A DNA stretch of 18,657 bases, from contig JAEWYA010000102.1 of NCBI GenBank assembly GCA_023395775.1, positions 1-18,657 on the forward strand, given 5' to 3'. This document shows positions 1-6,757 of the stretch, piece by piece. A program made the translations under genes and the position numbers. This DNA comes from Bacillota bacterium. Lineage in GTDB: Bacteria > Bacillota > Clostridia > Oscillospirales > Oscillospiraceae. Below the pieces are notes generated by a model that made no database searches, was not told the DNA's origin, and saw only the letters and a program-made list of their open reading frames with translations. Each line of letters opens with the position of its first letter. Position 1 is the first letter of the stretch.

Positions 1-1
1 A

Positions 2-232
2 ACCTATTGCCGCTACTTCCGGGACGCCGTTCTGCCCCTTGATCCTGTGCTGGAGGCGGGGCTGACCGCCGAGGGCCCCGCCCCGGAGACCCGGCTCTGC
101 CCGGTCTGCGGCAGCGTCTTTCTCCCGGACGGCAGGACGCGCTACTGCTCCCCGGCCTGTGCCAAGAAAGCCCACCGCCGCCAGCAGCGGGATCACATGA
201 AGAAAAAACGGGGCTGGTCTGTTGACAATTAG
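2..232 (+). CDS. Cysteine-rich VLP domain protein, C-terminal part (5' end outside window)
   Basis: The reading frame is open from the left edge to the TAG at 230-232, so the N-terminus is missing. The visible part has a YFRDAVLPLD stretch that contains the VLP tripeptide naming this family, then a CPVCG...YCSPAC pair of cysteine motifs (residues about 37-58 of the visible part), and a basic tail rich in K and R. The cysteines probably form a small zinc ribbon. The family is known from Firmicutes mobile elements, usually near mobilization genes, but its function is unknown. Nucleic-acid binding is an inference from the zinc ribbon and basic tail. The identification rests on motif recognition. 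Confidence 0.75.
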   Translation, partial: TYCRYFRDAVLPLDPVLEAGLTAEGPAPETRLCPVCGSVFLPDGRTRYCSPACAKKAHRRQQRDHMKKKRGWSVDN

Positions 233-278
233 GCCCGAAAAAAGCCCGGTATAACAAGGCTTTGGGGAGCCGCTTTAA

Positions 279-308
279 GGGCGGGCCGTATGAATTTACG
301 GCCCGCCC
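279..308 (+). terminator. Strong GC hairpin after the VLP gene, possible terminator
   Basis: A perfect 12-bp stem (279-290 with 297-308) closes a 6-nt loop. It lies 46 bases after the VLP stop codon. There is no real U-tract after it, so it may be a transcript-stabilising or factor-dependent stop rather than a classical intrinsic terminator. Confidence 0.5.
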
Positions 309-346
309 CTGTTTGGCCCCGATGCTGTCAACATTTTTGTGCCGTA

Positions 347-369
347 CTTTGGGACACTTTGTCCCGAAG
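347..369. repeat. Intergenic palindrome copy 1 (GGGACACTTTGTCCC core)
   Basis: The core GGGACA-CTT-TGTCCC is at 351-365, with arms extended by CTTT on the left and GAAG on the right. It sits between the VLP gene and the gene at 394. The 23-bp unit is identical to the reverse complement of copies 2 and 3. Confidence 0.9.
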
Positions 370-393
370 TTCGGCCATTCGGAAGGAGGAACT

Positions 394-1350
394 ATGCCAA
401 AGTATTATGAAATCAGCGAGGCGGCGGCGAAGCGGGCAAAGGATATGAACAGCTTTTCCGACTATGCCCCCGGCTCCGCCACCAGCGCCTACCGCCAGAT
501 GGTGGATGAGGCGGTAGCGATAGCGGAGCGGCAAAAGGCCCGCGTCGATCCCATGTACCATGACAAGATTGACGCGCTGGTTGACCGCTACGCCCGTAAG
601 CTGGCGGAGAACCTGAACCAGCGTAACGCCATTGATACCCGCGTCCCGTCCATTCTGATCTCCGGGGGCGGCAATTTCCCGGTACGCAAAAAGGAGAAGC
701 AGAACGCCGCCCGCGACCGCAACATGGGCGAGTACATGGAAATTGAAAAGCTGCTGGATAAAATCAAATCCGTTGGGATGGGCGGGATCAGCGCCGACGA
801 TGACCTCGCCGTGGAGAAGCTGGAAAAAAAGCTGGCTGACCTGGAGACGCTGCAGGCCACCATGAAAAGCGTCAACGCCTATTACCGCAAGCACAAAACC
901 TTGGAGGGCTGCCCCGGCCTGTCCTTTGAGGACATCGGAAAATTGCAGTCCTCCATGGCAAATGACTGGCGCAAAGACCCGGTGCCCTATCCCTCTTTTC
1001 TGCTGACAAACAACAACGCCAATATCCGCCGTGTGCGCCAGCGCATTGACGATCTGAAAAACCGCAGCGAGTTTGCGGGCTGGACGTTCCCCGGCGGCGA
1101 GGTAAAAATCAACGAGGCGGAAAACCGCCTGCAACTGCTTTTTGATGAAAAGCCCCCGGAGGATCAGCGGCGGGCGCTGAAGGCCGAGGGCTTCAAGTGG
1201 GCCCCCAGCCAGGGGGCGTGGCAGCGGCAGCTCAACCAGAACGCGATCCGGGCGGCGGCCCGTCTGGACTTCCTGCGGCCCGAGGACGGCAGCGATCCCC
1301 GCCAGCTCCAGCCCTATGCCCGGAAAGCGGAAAAGGATATGACACGATAA
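394..1350 (+). CDS. Conserved mobile-element protein of unknown function (318 aa)
   Basis: The start at ATG 394 is chosen because a strong GGAAGGAGGA ribosome site ends 3 bases before it. An upstream in-frame start at 262 would run through the hairpin and the palindrome and is unlikely. The protein is hydrophilic with no signal peptide or membrane segment. It has charged, probably coiled helical stretches in the middle (around residues 110-165) and a C-terminal segment with GFKWAPSQGAWQRQL, a motif seen in accessory proteins of Firmicutes conjugative elements. No catalytic motif is apparent. It opens a run of closely spaced genes leading to mobC, so a role in transfer or element upkeep is inferred only from position. 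Confidence 0.8.
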   Translation: MPKYYEISEAAAKRAKDMNSFSDYAPGSATSAYRQMVDEAVAIAERQKARVDPMYHDKIDALVDRYARKLAENLNQRNAIDTRVPSILISGGGNFPVRKKEKQNAARDRNMGEYMEIEKLLDKIKSVGMGGISADDDLAVEKLEKKLADLETLQATMKSVNAYYRKHKTLEGCPGLSFEDIGKLQSSMANDWRKDPVPYPSFLLTNNNANIRRVRQRIDDLKNRSEFAGWTFPGGEVKINEAENRLQLLFDEKPPEDQRRALKAEGFKWAPSQGAWQRQLNQNAIRAAARLDFLRPEDGSDPRQLQPYARKAEKDMTR

Positions 1351-1359
1351 GGAGGCGCT

Positions 1360-1959
1360 ATGGACAAAAATCAAGGCTATGCCATTCTCAAGGCCGTCAT
1401 GCTGGAAAACGGCAGGGGCTTTGCGCTGGGAGAAAACCCCGCCGCCCCGGCCCCCTATGTGACCTGGGCCTATTATGACGATGAAAAGGGCCAGCGGCAG
1501 TATGAGTGGGGGCACTACGGCAGCGATCTGGCCGCGATGGAACGGGATTTGACTGACCGTGTGCAGGACTATCAGCGGCTCTATCATGTCGAGGCCGTGG
1601 GGATCGAGGCCCCCGGTCTTTACAAGTATTACTCCACCCAGCGGCCCGTGGACATCGGCACATTTCCGAAACCGCCCCACAACGCCCCGGATGAGATCGT
1701 CAACTACGATCAGCGCGTCCCCGTGGAGGGCGGCTCGTTTCTGGCGTGGGGCCATTTGACCTATACCAAGCCGCTGACCGAACAGCAGGCGGCGGACTAT
1801 GAGCTGCGCCCCGCCCCCGGCAACCCCGAGCTGTCGCGGAAAAGCGGTGACAGGGCCCGCCCCATCGCCCAGCAGATGAAAGAGGCCGCAAAACTGGCCG
1901 AGGCCGACCGGGACGGCCACAGCCCCAAAAAGAAAGCCCCCGACCGGGGCGACCGATAG
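1360..1959 (+). CDS. Mobile-element accessory protein of unknown function (199 aa)
   Basis: The ATG at 1360 follows a good AAGGAGG ribosome site, only 9 bases after the previous stop, so the two genes are almost certainly co-transcribed. The N-terminal half has a compact, aromatic-rich pattern (ALGENPAAPAPYVTWAYY, then YEWGHY) that looks like a folded domain. The last 50 residues are low-complexity and rich in K, R, D and P. There is no signal peptide, membrane segment or recognisable catalytic motif. Proteins of this style recur beside MobC and relaxase genes in gut Firmicutes elements; the function is unknown. Confidence 0.78.
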   Translation: MDKNQGYAILKAVMLENGRGFALGENPAAPAPYVTWAYYDDEKGQRQYEWGHYGSDLAAMERDLTDRVQDYQRLYHVEAVGIEAPGLYKYYSTQRPVDIGTFPKPPHNAPDEIVNYDQRVPVEGGSFLAWGHLTYTKPLTEQQAADYELRPAPGNPELSRKSGDRARPIAQQMKEAAKLAEADRDGHSPKKKAPDRGDR

Positions 1960-1970
1960 GAGGAACAAGC

Positions 1971-2150
1971 ATGGACGAAAAGTATAATCCCATGAAAAGC
2001 GCGGAGATTGCCGCCGAGCACAACTACAACATGATCGACGGCATTCTGAACAATCAGCCCCCGGCCCCGCCCCCGGAACGGGAGAAGGATCTGGACAAGG
2101 TGAAGGAGCCGCCCAACAAGCGCCGCAGCCGGGAGCGCGAGGAGCGATGA
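1971..2150 (+). CDS. Small acidic/basic protein before MobC (59 aa)
   Basis: An ATG at 1971 is preceded by AGGAGGAA with good spacing. The frame runs 59 codons to TGA at 2148-2150, and that stop overlaps the mobC start as ATGA, a sign of translational coupling. The sequence begins MDEKYNPMKSAEIAAEHNYN, followed by a proline-rich linker and a charged tail of R, E and K. No known domain can be assigned with confidence. Small proteins with this kind of N-terminus are common in this position in related elements. It is likely real because of its ribosome site and its overlap with mobC. Confidence 0.75.
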   Translation: MDEKYNPMKSAEIAAEHNYNMIDGILNNQPPAPPPEREKDLDKVKEPPNKRRSREREER

Positions 2151-2494
2151 CGAAAAAGCGCCGCCGCCCGGTTCATCTGCACATCATGGTGTCCGAGGAG
2201 GAACTGGCCCTGCTGCAAGAGCGCATGGACGAGGCGGGCGTTCGCAATATGGGGGCCTTTGTGCGGAAAATGGCCCTCAACGGGTATGTGCTCCACGTTG
2301 ACCTCTCGGACATCCGGGAGCTGGTGTCCTTGCAGCGCCGGTGTGCAAACAACCTCAATCAAGTGGCGATCCAGGCCAATACCTACGGCGGCATTTACCC
2401 CCAGGAAATTACCCAGCTTCAAAAGGACTATGCGGCCTTGTGGGGGCCGCTGTCCGACCTGCTCAAAAAGTTATCCGCTGTTGTGGAGCTATGA
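2147..2494 (+). CDS. mobC: MobC-type relaxosome accessory protein
   Basis: The 115-aa protein has a basic N-terminus (KKRRRPVHLHIMVSEEE) followed by helical regions with the pattern RNMGAFVRKMALNGYV and SLQRRCANNLNQVAIQANTYGG, which is characteristic of the MobC family (PF05713 type). Family members bind oriT DNA next to the nick site and help the relaxase open the strands. The N-terminal part resembles a ribbon-helix-helix DNA-binding fold. Its start overlaps the stop of the preceding 59-aa gene, and it is followed by a terminator. The relaxase is encoded 550 bp downstream, consistent with a shared relaxosome. The length is normal for the family. Confidence 0.88.
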   Translation: MTKKRRRPVHLHIMVSEEELALLQERMDEAGVRNMGAFVRKMALNGYVLHVDLSDIRELVSLQRRCANNLNQVAIQANTYGGIYPQEITQLQKDYAALWGPLSDLLKKLSAVVEL

Positions 2495-2498
2495 ATGT

Positions 2499-2531
2499 CC
2501 GGGGGACGGTCTTATGCCGTCCCCCGGTTTT
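2499..2531 (+). terminator. Rho-independent terminator after mobC
   Basis: An 11-bp GC-rich stem (2499-2509 with 2517-2527), a 7-nt loop and a following TTTTCTCT tract form a good intrinsic terminator 4 bases after the mobC stop codon. Confidence 0.85.
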
Positions 2532-2536
2532 CTCTA

Positions 2537-2559
2537 CTTCGGGACAAAGTGTCCCAAAG
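2537..2559. repeat. Intergenic palindrome copy 2 (GGGACAAAGTGTCCC core)
   Basis: The core is at 2541-2555, in the opposite orientation to copy 1. The reverse complement of the 23-bp unit is identical to copy 1. It lies directly after the mobC terminator. Confidence 0.9.
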
Positions 2560-2580
2560 CCAGGGGCGTCAAAGGCATCC

Positions 2581-2609
2581 TTGTTGTCCCATTTTGGCGG
2601 AGTTATAAT
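2581..2609 (+). promoter_or_regulatory. Candidate sigma-A promoter for the CD1845-like gene
   Basis: TTGTTG at 2581-2586 and a perfect TATAAT at 2604-2609 are separated by 17 bases. The promoter follows a terminator and lies 45 bases before the next start codon, which makes it credible despite a weak -35 box. Confidence 0.6.
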
Positions 2610-2654
2610 GGTATTGTAAGGGATAACGGAAACTTTTTAAGGAGGTTACAAGCT

Positions 2655-2948
2655 ATGCGGATCATTCTGAAACTCTTTGCCGCCCCCTTTGTCCTTGCGC
2701 TGACCATCACGGTTGCGGTGCTGTCCTTTCTCTTTTCGCTGGCATCCTGGGCCCTCGACATCTTGTCGCTGCTCTTTGCCGTCTGTGCGCTGTCTGAGCT
2801 TTTTATTCAAGGCAATACCGCCTGGGGCGTCCAAGGACTTGTCATAGCATTTTGCCTTTCCCCCTTTGGCCTGCCCGCCGTGGCCGAGTGGCTGATCGAC
2901 AAACTGGACGGGCTCAACTACTCTTTGAAGTGCTTTATCACAGGCTGA
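2655..2948 (+). CDS. CD1845-family small membrane protein (97 aa)
   Basis: ATG 2655 is preceded by AAGGAGG at good spacing. The protein is mostly hydrophobic: a first membrane segment around residues 5-28, a second around 30-50, and a third around 55-75, ending with LPAVAEWLIDKLDGLNYSLK. The LSPFGLPA...EWL..KL..LNYSLK signature matches my recollection of the CD1845 family found in Tn1549-like conjugative elements. The function is not known. A position next to mobilization genes suggests a role in transfer or at the cell envelope, but this is an inference. It appears to be a single-gene unit with its own promoter and a downstream terminator. Confidence 0.8.
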   Translation: MRIILKLFAAPFVLALTITVAVLSFLFSLASWALDILSLLFAVCALSELFIQGNTAWGVQGLVIAFCLSPFGLPAVAEWLIDKLDGLNYSLKCFITG

Positions 2949-2951
2949 CGG

Positions 2952-2974
2952 CTTCGGGACAAAGTGTCCCAAAG
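2952..2974. repeat. Intergenic palindrome copy 3 (GGGACAAAGTGTCCC core)
   Basis: The core is at 2956-2970, 7 bases after the CD1845-like stop codon and in the same orientation as copy 2. The reverse complement of the 23-bp unit is identical to copy 1. Confidence 0.9.
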
Positions 2975-2981
2975 TAACGGG

Positions 2982-3011
2982 GCGGCGGCTGAACACAGCC
3001 GCCGCTTTTTT
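2982..3011 (+). terminator. Rho-independent terminator before the relaxase gene
   Basis: A perfect 9-bp stem GCGGCGGCT/AGCCGCCGC (2982-2990 with 2997-3005), a 6-nt loop and a run of six T form a textbook terminator. The relaxase ribosome site follows within 6 bases of the T-run, leaving little room for a separate relaxase promoter. Confidence 0.85.
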
Positions 3012-3046
3012 CTCGGAAAGGAGGAATACCCACGGCCACAACGCGC

Positions 3047-4450
3047 TTGATTACCCACCACATCAGCAAGGGGGAAACCATCGCACAGTCGCTGAAAGAC
3101 CGTTTTGAATATGGGCAGAACCCGGACAAGACCCAGGGCGGGGAGTTGATCTCCTGCTATGAGTGCGACCACATGACCGCCGACGCGGAGTTCCTACTCT
3201 CCAAGGCAAAGTATAAAGCGATCACGGGCCGGGAACAGCGGCGGGACGCGGATGTGCTTTGCTATCAGATCCGCCAGTCGTTCAAGCCCGGAGAGATTAC
3301 CCCCGAGGAGGCAAACCGTGTTGGCTATGAGACGGCCATGCGCTGGACGAAAGGCAAACACGCCTTTTTTGTTGCCACCCACACAGACCGTCAGCACATT
3401 CACAACCATATTTATTACAACTCCACCGCGCTGGACTGTACCCATAAATACCGGGATTTCTTCAGATCGGCCAGCGCCCTGCGGCGGCTCTCCGACCGGG
3501 TGTGTCTGGAAAACGACCTGTCTGTAATTGCTACCCCCAAGCTGCACAGCAAGGGGCGTTTCCTCCATTACGGCCAATGGATCGGGGAGCGGCCCCCGGC
3601 CGCCCAACAGCGGCTCCGCCTTGCCATCGGGGACGCGCTGGCAGAAAAGCCCGCCGACTTCGAGGCGTTCCTGTTATCTTTGGACGAGGCCGGGTATGCC
3701 GTGAAGCGTGGGCGGGGCGGCGTGATCTCTTTTCTTGTGCCGGGGCAGAAGAAGCCCACCCGGCTCCGGGCATCCACGCTGGGGGGCGGCTACGATCCCG
3801 AGGACATCCGGGCAGTGATCGCCGGGGAGCGGCCCGCCCCGGTGATCCCGGACGAGGCACCGCCGCCCCAGCGGATCAACTTGATTATTGACATCCAGGC
3901 GCGGTTGAGTGAGGGCAAGGGCCCCGCCTATGAGCGGTGGGCCAAGGTCTACAACCTCAAACAGATGGCCGCCGCCCTGCAATATCTACGGGAGCATGAG
4001 CTGGGGGACTATGACGCGCTGGCCGCCAAGACCTCCGGGGCCGTGGATCACTTTCATGCGCTGGCCGGGGAACTGCGGGACCCCGAGGAGGCCCTTGCCA
4101 AATTGTCCGAGCTCATGGCTGCCACGGTGGAGTATGCCAAGGCCCGCCCCGTATTTGATGGCTACAAAGCGGCCCGGTACAGCAGGAAATATCTTGCGGA
4201 GCACGAGGCCGAGCTCGCCAGCTACCGGGCGGCCAAGGCCGCCATGAACGATATTCTGGCCGGGGCCAAGCTACCCAAGATGGACGCGCTCAAAAAATCC
4301 CGCCGTGAGCTGGCCGAAAAGAAAAGAGCCCTTTATGCGGAATACCGCAAGGCCCAACAGGAGATGCGGGAGGCCGTGGCGATCAAGGCCAACATCGACC
4401 ACCTGCTCGGCGCGACGGGCGGGCGGGAAAATAAGGCCCAGGAGCGTTAG
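3047..4450 (+). CDS. Relaxase / mobilization nuclease (MOBP type)
   Basis: Residues 1-190 form a relaxase domain (PF03432 type). The clear metal-binding motif is THTDRQHIHNHIYYN at residues 111-125, the HxDxxHxHNHxxxN pattern of HUH nucleases. The likely catalytic tyrosine lies in the N-terminal part. The C-terminal half is helical and charged, typical for the family. The enzyme nicks one strand at oriT, stays covalently bound and pilots the DNA into the recipient. The coordinates use TTG 3047, but the AAGGAGG site at 3018-3024 is ideally placed for an ACG codon at 3032, giving residues TATTR before LITHH, where relatives normally have ATG. MobC upstream and a candidate oriT downstream support the role. 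Confidence 0.9.
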   Translation: MITHHISKGETIAQSLKDRFEYGQNPDKTQGGELISCYECDHMTADAEFLLSKAKYKAITGREQRRDADVLCYQIRQSFKPGEITPEEANRVGYETAMRWTKGKHAFFVATHTDRQHIHNHIYYNSTALDCTHKYRDFFRSASALRRLSDRVCLENDLSVIATPKLHSKGRFLHYGQWIGERPPAAQQRLRLAIGDALAEKPADFEAFLLSLDEAGYAVKRGRGGVISFLVPGQKKPTRLRASTLGGGYDPEDIRAVIAGERPAPVIPDEAPPPQRINLIIDIQARLSEGKGPAYERWAKVYNLKQMAAALQYLREHELGDYDALAAKTSGAVDHFHALAGELRDPEEALAKLSELMAATVEYAKARPVFDGYKAARYSRKYLAEHEAELASYRAAKAAMNDILAGAKLPKMDALKKSRRELAEKKRALYAEYRKAQQEMREAVAIKANIDHLLGATGGRENKAQER

Positions 4451-4486
4451 CGCCGGGCCGCAGACAAAAGGCGCAGCGCACCGCCA

Positions 4487-4509
4487 CTTCGGGACACTTT
4501 GTCCCGAAG
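4487..4509. repeat. Intergenic palindrome copy 4 (GGGACACTTTGTCCC core)
   Basis: The core is at 4491-4505, in copy 1 orientation. The outer arms CTTC/GAAG match fully, so this is the most perfect palindrome of the set. It lies between the relaxase and the candidate oriT, at the left edge of the cargo. Confidence 0.9.
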
Positions 4510-4519
4510 TCCGCCGGGT

Positions 4520-4600
4520 TTGGGGAGGCTCCCCAACAAGCATTTTTGCGGCCCCTCGGGGCGCAAAAATAGCGAGTGTGAACACACTCGCCCTGCTTGC
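4520..4600. other. oriT: Candidate origin of transfer (oriT)
   Basis: Three inverted repeats are packed together: TTGGGGA/TCCCCAA (4520-4536), a long one with arms ATTTTTGCG/CGCAAAAAT around a CCCC/GGGG core (4542-4570), and the near-perfect palindrome GCGAGTGTG/CACACTCGC (4572-4591). The last is followed at once by CCCTGCTTGC. MOBP-type nick sites of the RP4 group have the core CCTG|C just after an inverted repeat, which fits here with a nick after G4595. The location beside the relaxase gene is also typical. The repeats are directly seen; the nick site and function are inferred. The second repeat could instead be a terminator for the relaxase gene. Confidence 0.5.
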
Positions 4601-4648
4601 TGAAACGTGCGCGACCCGAAACCGCGCAAAAAAACGGAGTCCGTGTTT

Positions 4649-5008
4649 TCACACTTCCTCCGTTTCCTTGGCTTCTTTGATTGCCCGGATTATAGTTTCC
4701 ACCAGCCGCAAGTCCTTTTCATCCATAGAACTGAGCATTACGTCAATACGCTTTTTACACGCGGCGTCCGCGCTCATATCAGGATAAAAGAACTGATCCA
4801 CCGATATATCGAACATTGTCACCATTTGATAAAAAGTGTTCAAGCTCGGATGCTGACCGTCGTTTTCGTTATACATGACGGTGCGGGGATCGCGGTCAAT
4901 AATATAGGCCAGTTGCTCCTGTGTCATACCGCTGGCTTCACGAGCCCGCTTGATAGCAAGCCCTATATCGTGGAAATCAAATTTGCGCTCATCGCGTTCA
5001 AATTGCAT
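4649..5008 (-). CDS. XRE-family helix-turn-helix regulator (119 aa)
   Basis: The N-terminal half is a Cro/CI-type HTH: IGLAIKRAREASGMTQEQLA, then recognition-helix residues around DRDPRTVMYNENDGQHPSLNTF. The C-terminal 45 residues are charged and helical. ATG 5008 is preferred because GGTGAT lies 4-6 bases upstream; ATG 5014 or GTG 5017 would add two or three residues. A perfect inverted repeat AATGTAA-TT-TTACATT (5020-5035) overlaps its predicted -10 box, so it probably represses itself. It is transcribed towards the candidate oriT and relaxase and away from the TetR operon. It may control cargo or element functions; its target is unknown. Its DNA is richer in A and T than the backbone. Confidence 0.85.
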   Translation of the reverse strand: MQFERDERKFDFHDIGLAIKRAREASGMTQEQLAYIIDRDPRTVMYNENDGQHPSLNTFYQMVTMFDISVDQFFYPDMSADAACKKRIDVMLSSMDEKDLRLVETIIRAIKEAKETEEV

Positions 5009-5019
5009 AGACATCACCC

Positions 5020-5054
5020 AATGTAATTTTACATTTCAGGTAATAGTATTTGAA
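5020..5054 (-). promoter_or_regulatory. Promoter and candidate operator of the XRE regulator gene
   Basis: On the minus strand, TTCAAA (5049-5054) and TAAAAT (5026-5031) are 17 bases apart. The perfect 7-2-7 inverted repeat AATGTAATTTTACATT (5020-5035) covers the -10 box, a good position for autorepression. Confidence 0.55.
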
Positions 5055-5170
5055 CGATTTATAATTTCATAAGACCAAATATTTAATTTCATATAACTAT
5101 TGGCTACAAAAATGGACTTATTATCAAAACACTATTTATGAGAAACGAGAATAGAAAAACCAATATTGTG

Positions 5171-5221
5171 TTGACCGATTCGGTTATTGATGCTATACTG
5201 TAAATAACCGAATCGGTTATT
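5171..5221 (+). promoter_or_regulatory. Promoter of the TetR-ABC operon with two palindromic operators
   Basis: TTGACC (5171-5176) and TATACT (5194-5199) are exactly 17 bases apart, a strong sigma-A promoter. One palindrome, ACCGA-T-TCGGT (5174-5184), overlaps the -35 side. A second, AATAACCGA-A-TCGGTTATT (5203-5221), is a perfect 19-mer just after the -10 box. The two also form a 15-bp inverted repeat with each other. This is the expected layout of an autoregulated TetR operator pair that releases upon ligand binding. Confidence 0.8.
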
Positions 5222-5238
5222 TTGCAAGAGGAGGAATT

Positions 5239-5859
5239 ATGGTGGATAAGTTTATGGCATTGTCCGAAGAAAAGAGAATGTCTATTCTAAATGCGGCGCT
5301 CCAGTGCTTTGGTAAATTTGGTTATGAAAAAGCCTCAATCAATGATATTGCGACAACCGCAAATATTTCCAAAGCGTCTGTGTTCCAGTATTTTGGCAGT
5401 AAAAAACAGTTATATATTTTCTTGCTTGATTATTGTAAAAAAATCATCGAACAGACATTTGATAAGGCATCTCTTGATGCACAAACAGATTTGTTTGAAC
5501 GAATACTGGTTTCCAGCAAAATGAAAGCAGAGAGTTTCAAAAAGCAACCTTTTATCGCTCAATTTTTTGCCAGTGTGTGGGAGGAAACTTCACCTGAGGT
5601 AGTTGATGTTTTGGGCATCTTGACCGATGATACCAGCAAGTTTAGAAACGATCTGGTGCTTCGTGATGACGATGCATTGAAATTTAAGAACCCGGAAGAT
5701 GCTGGACCTGTGTTCCAAATGCTTTTGCTGATGGCTGAGGGCTATGCGGCCCGATACCGTGGAGCAAACACCTTTGATTTTGATACCGTCATGAATGATT
5801 TTCAAAAGAATGTCGCGATTTTGAGAAAAAATTTTTATAAGGAGGAATACCAGAAATGA
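5239..5859 (+). CDS. TetR/AcrR-family transcriptional regulator (206 aa)
   Basis: The N-terminal 60 residues form a TetR HTH: ILNAALQCFGKFGYEKASIN, then DIATTANISKASVFQYFGSK, followed by QLYIFLLDYC. The rest is a helical ligand-binding and dimerisation domain of normal size. ATG 5239 follows AGAGGAGGAATT at good spacing. Its stop overlaps the start of the ABC ATPase gene as ATGA, so it is the first gene of that operon. The paired palindromes in its promoter are the likely binding sites. The inferred role is repression of its own operon until a transported compound binds; the ligand cannot be read from the sequence. Confidence 0.92.
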   Translation: MVDKFMALSEEKRMSILNAALQCFGKFGYEKASINDIATTANISKASVFQYFGSKKQLYIFLLDYCKKIIEQTFDKASLDAQTDLFERILVSSKMKAESFKKQPFIAQFFASVWEETSPEVVDVLGILTDDTSKFRNDLVLRDDDALKFKNPEDAGPVFQMLLLMAEGYAARYRGANTFDFDTVMNDFQKNVAILRKNFYKEEYQK

Positions 5860-6743
5860 GCGATCAAGCGATTGTTTTGAACGAACTGAGTAAGCACTAC
5901 GGCAAGCACCGAGGGATCAATCATCTAACTTTCTCTGTAAATTCGGGTGAATTTTTTGGCTTTATTGGCCCCAACGGCGCGGGTAAATCCACAACAATCC
6001 GTACCCTGATGGGCCTCATTCGCCCCACCGGCGGCAGCGCGTCCATCTTCGGCCTGGATTGCCGAACCAAGGCAAGTGTGATTGCCAAAGATGTTGGCTA
6101 TCTTCCCAGTGAAAACAGTTATTATGAGAATATGAAAGTCCGGGAGCTTTTGCAGTACACAGCCGATTTGTATAGTATGGACTGTAAAGTAAAAATGAAT
6201 GAACTTTCCGACCGTCTCAATCTGGACTTGTCCCGCAGGATTGCTGACCTGTCCTTAGGCAATAAGAAAAAAGTGGGTATTGTATCAGCAATCATGGTTT
6301 CTCCTAAGTTGATTATTATGGACGAACCCACCAGCGGTCTTGACCCACTGATCCAGCAATCATTCTACGATATTCTGAAGGAGGAAAACAGCCGTGGAGT
6401 AACCATATTCTTCTCCTCTCATGTACTCAGCGAGGTGCAAAAGTTGTGTGATCGAGTGGCTATTCTAAAGGAGGGACAACTCATTGGGATTCAGTCCATC
6501 AAAGAATTGCGCGAGAGCGGCTACAAAAAAGTGAGTCTGCGTGCAAAGAACGTGATCTCCCGAGATTTCTTTGATTTGCCCGGTATTGCCAACTATACGG
6601 AGACTGCTGACCAGACTTCTGTTTCCTTTCTGTATAACGGAAATATTACAGCTGTCATTGATAAAATCCACTTGCTTTCTTTGGACGATGTACTCTTGGA
6701 AGACCCCTCCTTGGAGGAGATTTTCATGCACTATTATGAATGA
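5856..6743 (+). CDS. ABC transporter ATP-binding protein (295 aa)
   Basis: Walker A is GPNGAGKST at about residues 38-46. The signature loop is degenerate, LSLGNKKK, and Walker B is LIIMDEPTSGLDP, followed by the switch histidine in FFSSHVLSE. The residues after about 215 form the accessory C-terminal region seen in BcrA/CcmA-like ATPases of ABC-2 exporters. It powers export by the two permeases encoded next. It starts inside the tetR stop codon (ATGA), with AAGGAGG about 8 bases upstream. Similar TetR-ATPase-permease operons often give resistance to peptide or lipophilic drugs; the substrate here is unknown. Confidence 0.93.
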   Translation: MSDQAIVLNELSKHYGKHRGINHLTFSVNSGEFFGFIGPNGAGKSTTIRTLMGLIRPTGGSASIFGLDCRTKASVIAKDVGYLPSENSYYENMKVRELLQYTADLYSMDCKVKMNELSDRLNLDLSRRIADLSLGNKKKVGIVSAIMVSPKLIIMDEPTSGLDPLIQQSFYDILKEENSRGVTIFFSSHVLSEVQKLCDRVAILKEGQLIGIQSIKELRESGYKKVSLRAKNVISRDFFDLPGIANYTETADQTSVSFLYNGNITAVIDKIHLLSLDDVLLEDPSLEEIFMHYYE

Positions 6744-6757
6744 AGGGGGCGTCGGGC

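Noticed and set aside
262..393. N-terminal extension of the 318-aa gene
   Set aside because: It would translate through the 12-bp hairpin and palindrome copy 1, while ATG 394 has a perfect ribosome site.
328..1968. 546-codon open frame on the minus strand opposite the left backbone genes
   Set aside because: It is a shadow of the GC-rich + strand genes at 394 and 1360, which have strong ribosome sites. The minus-strand product has no recognisable domain and no ribosome site.
4604..4648. Terminator for the XRE gene at ACGGAGTCCGT beside an A-run
   Set aside because: The stem is only 4-5 bp with almost no loop; the minus-strand U-tract is present but the hairpin is too weak to call.
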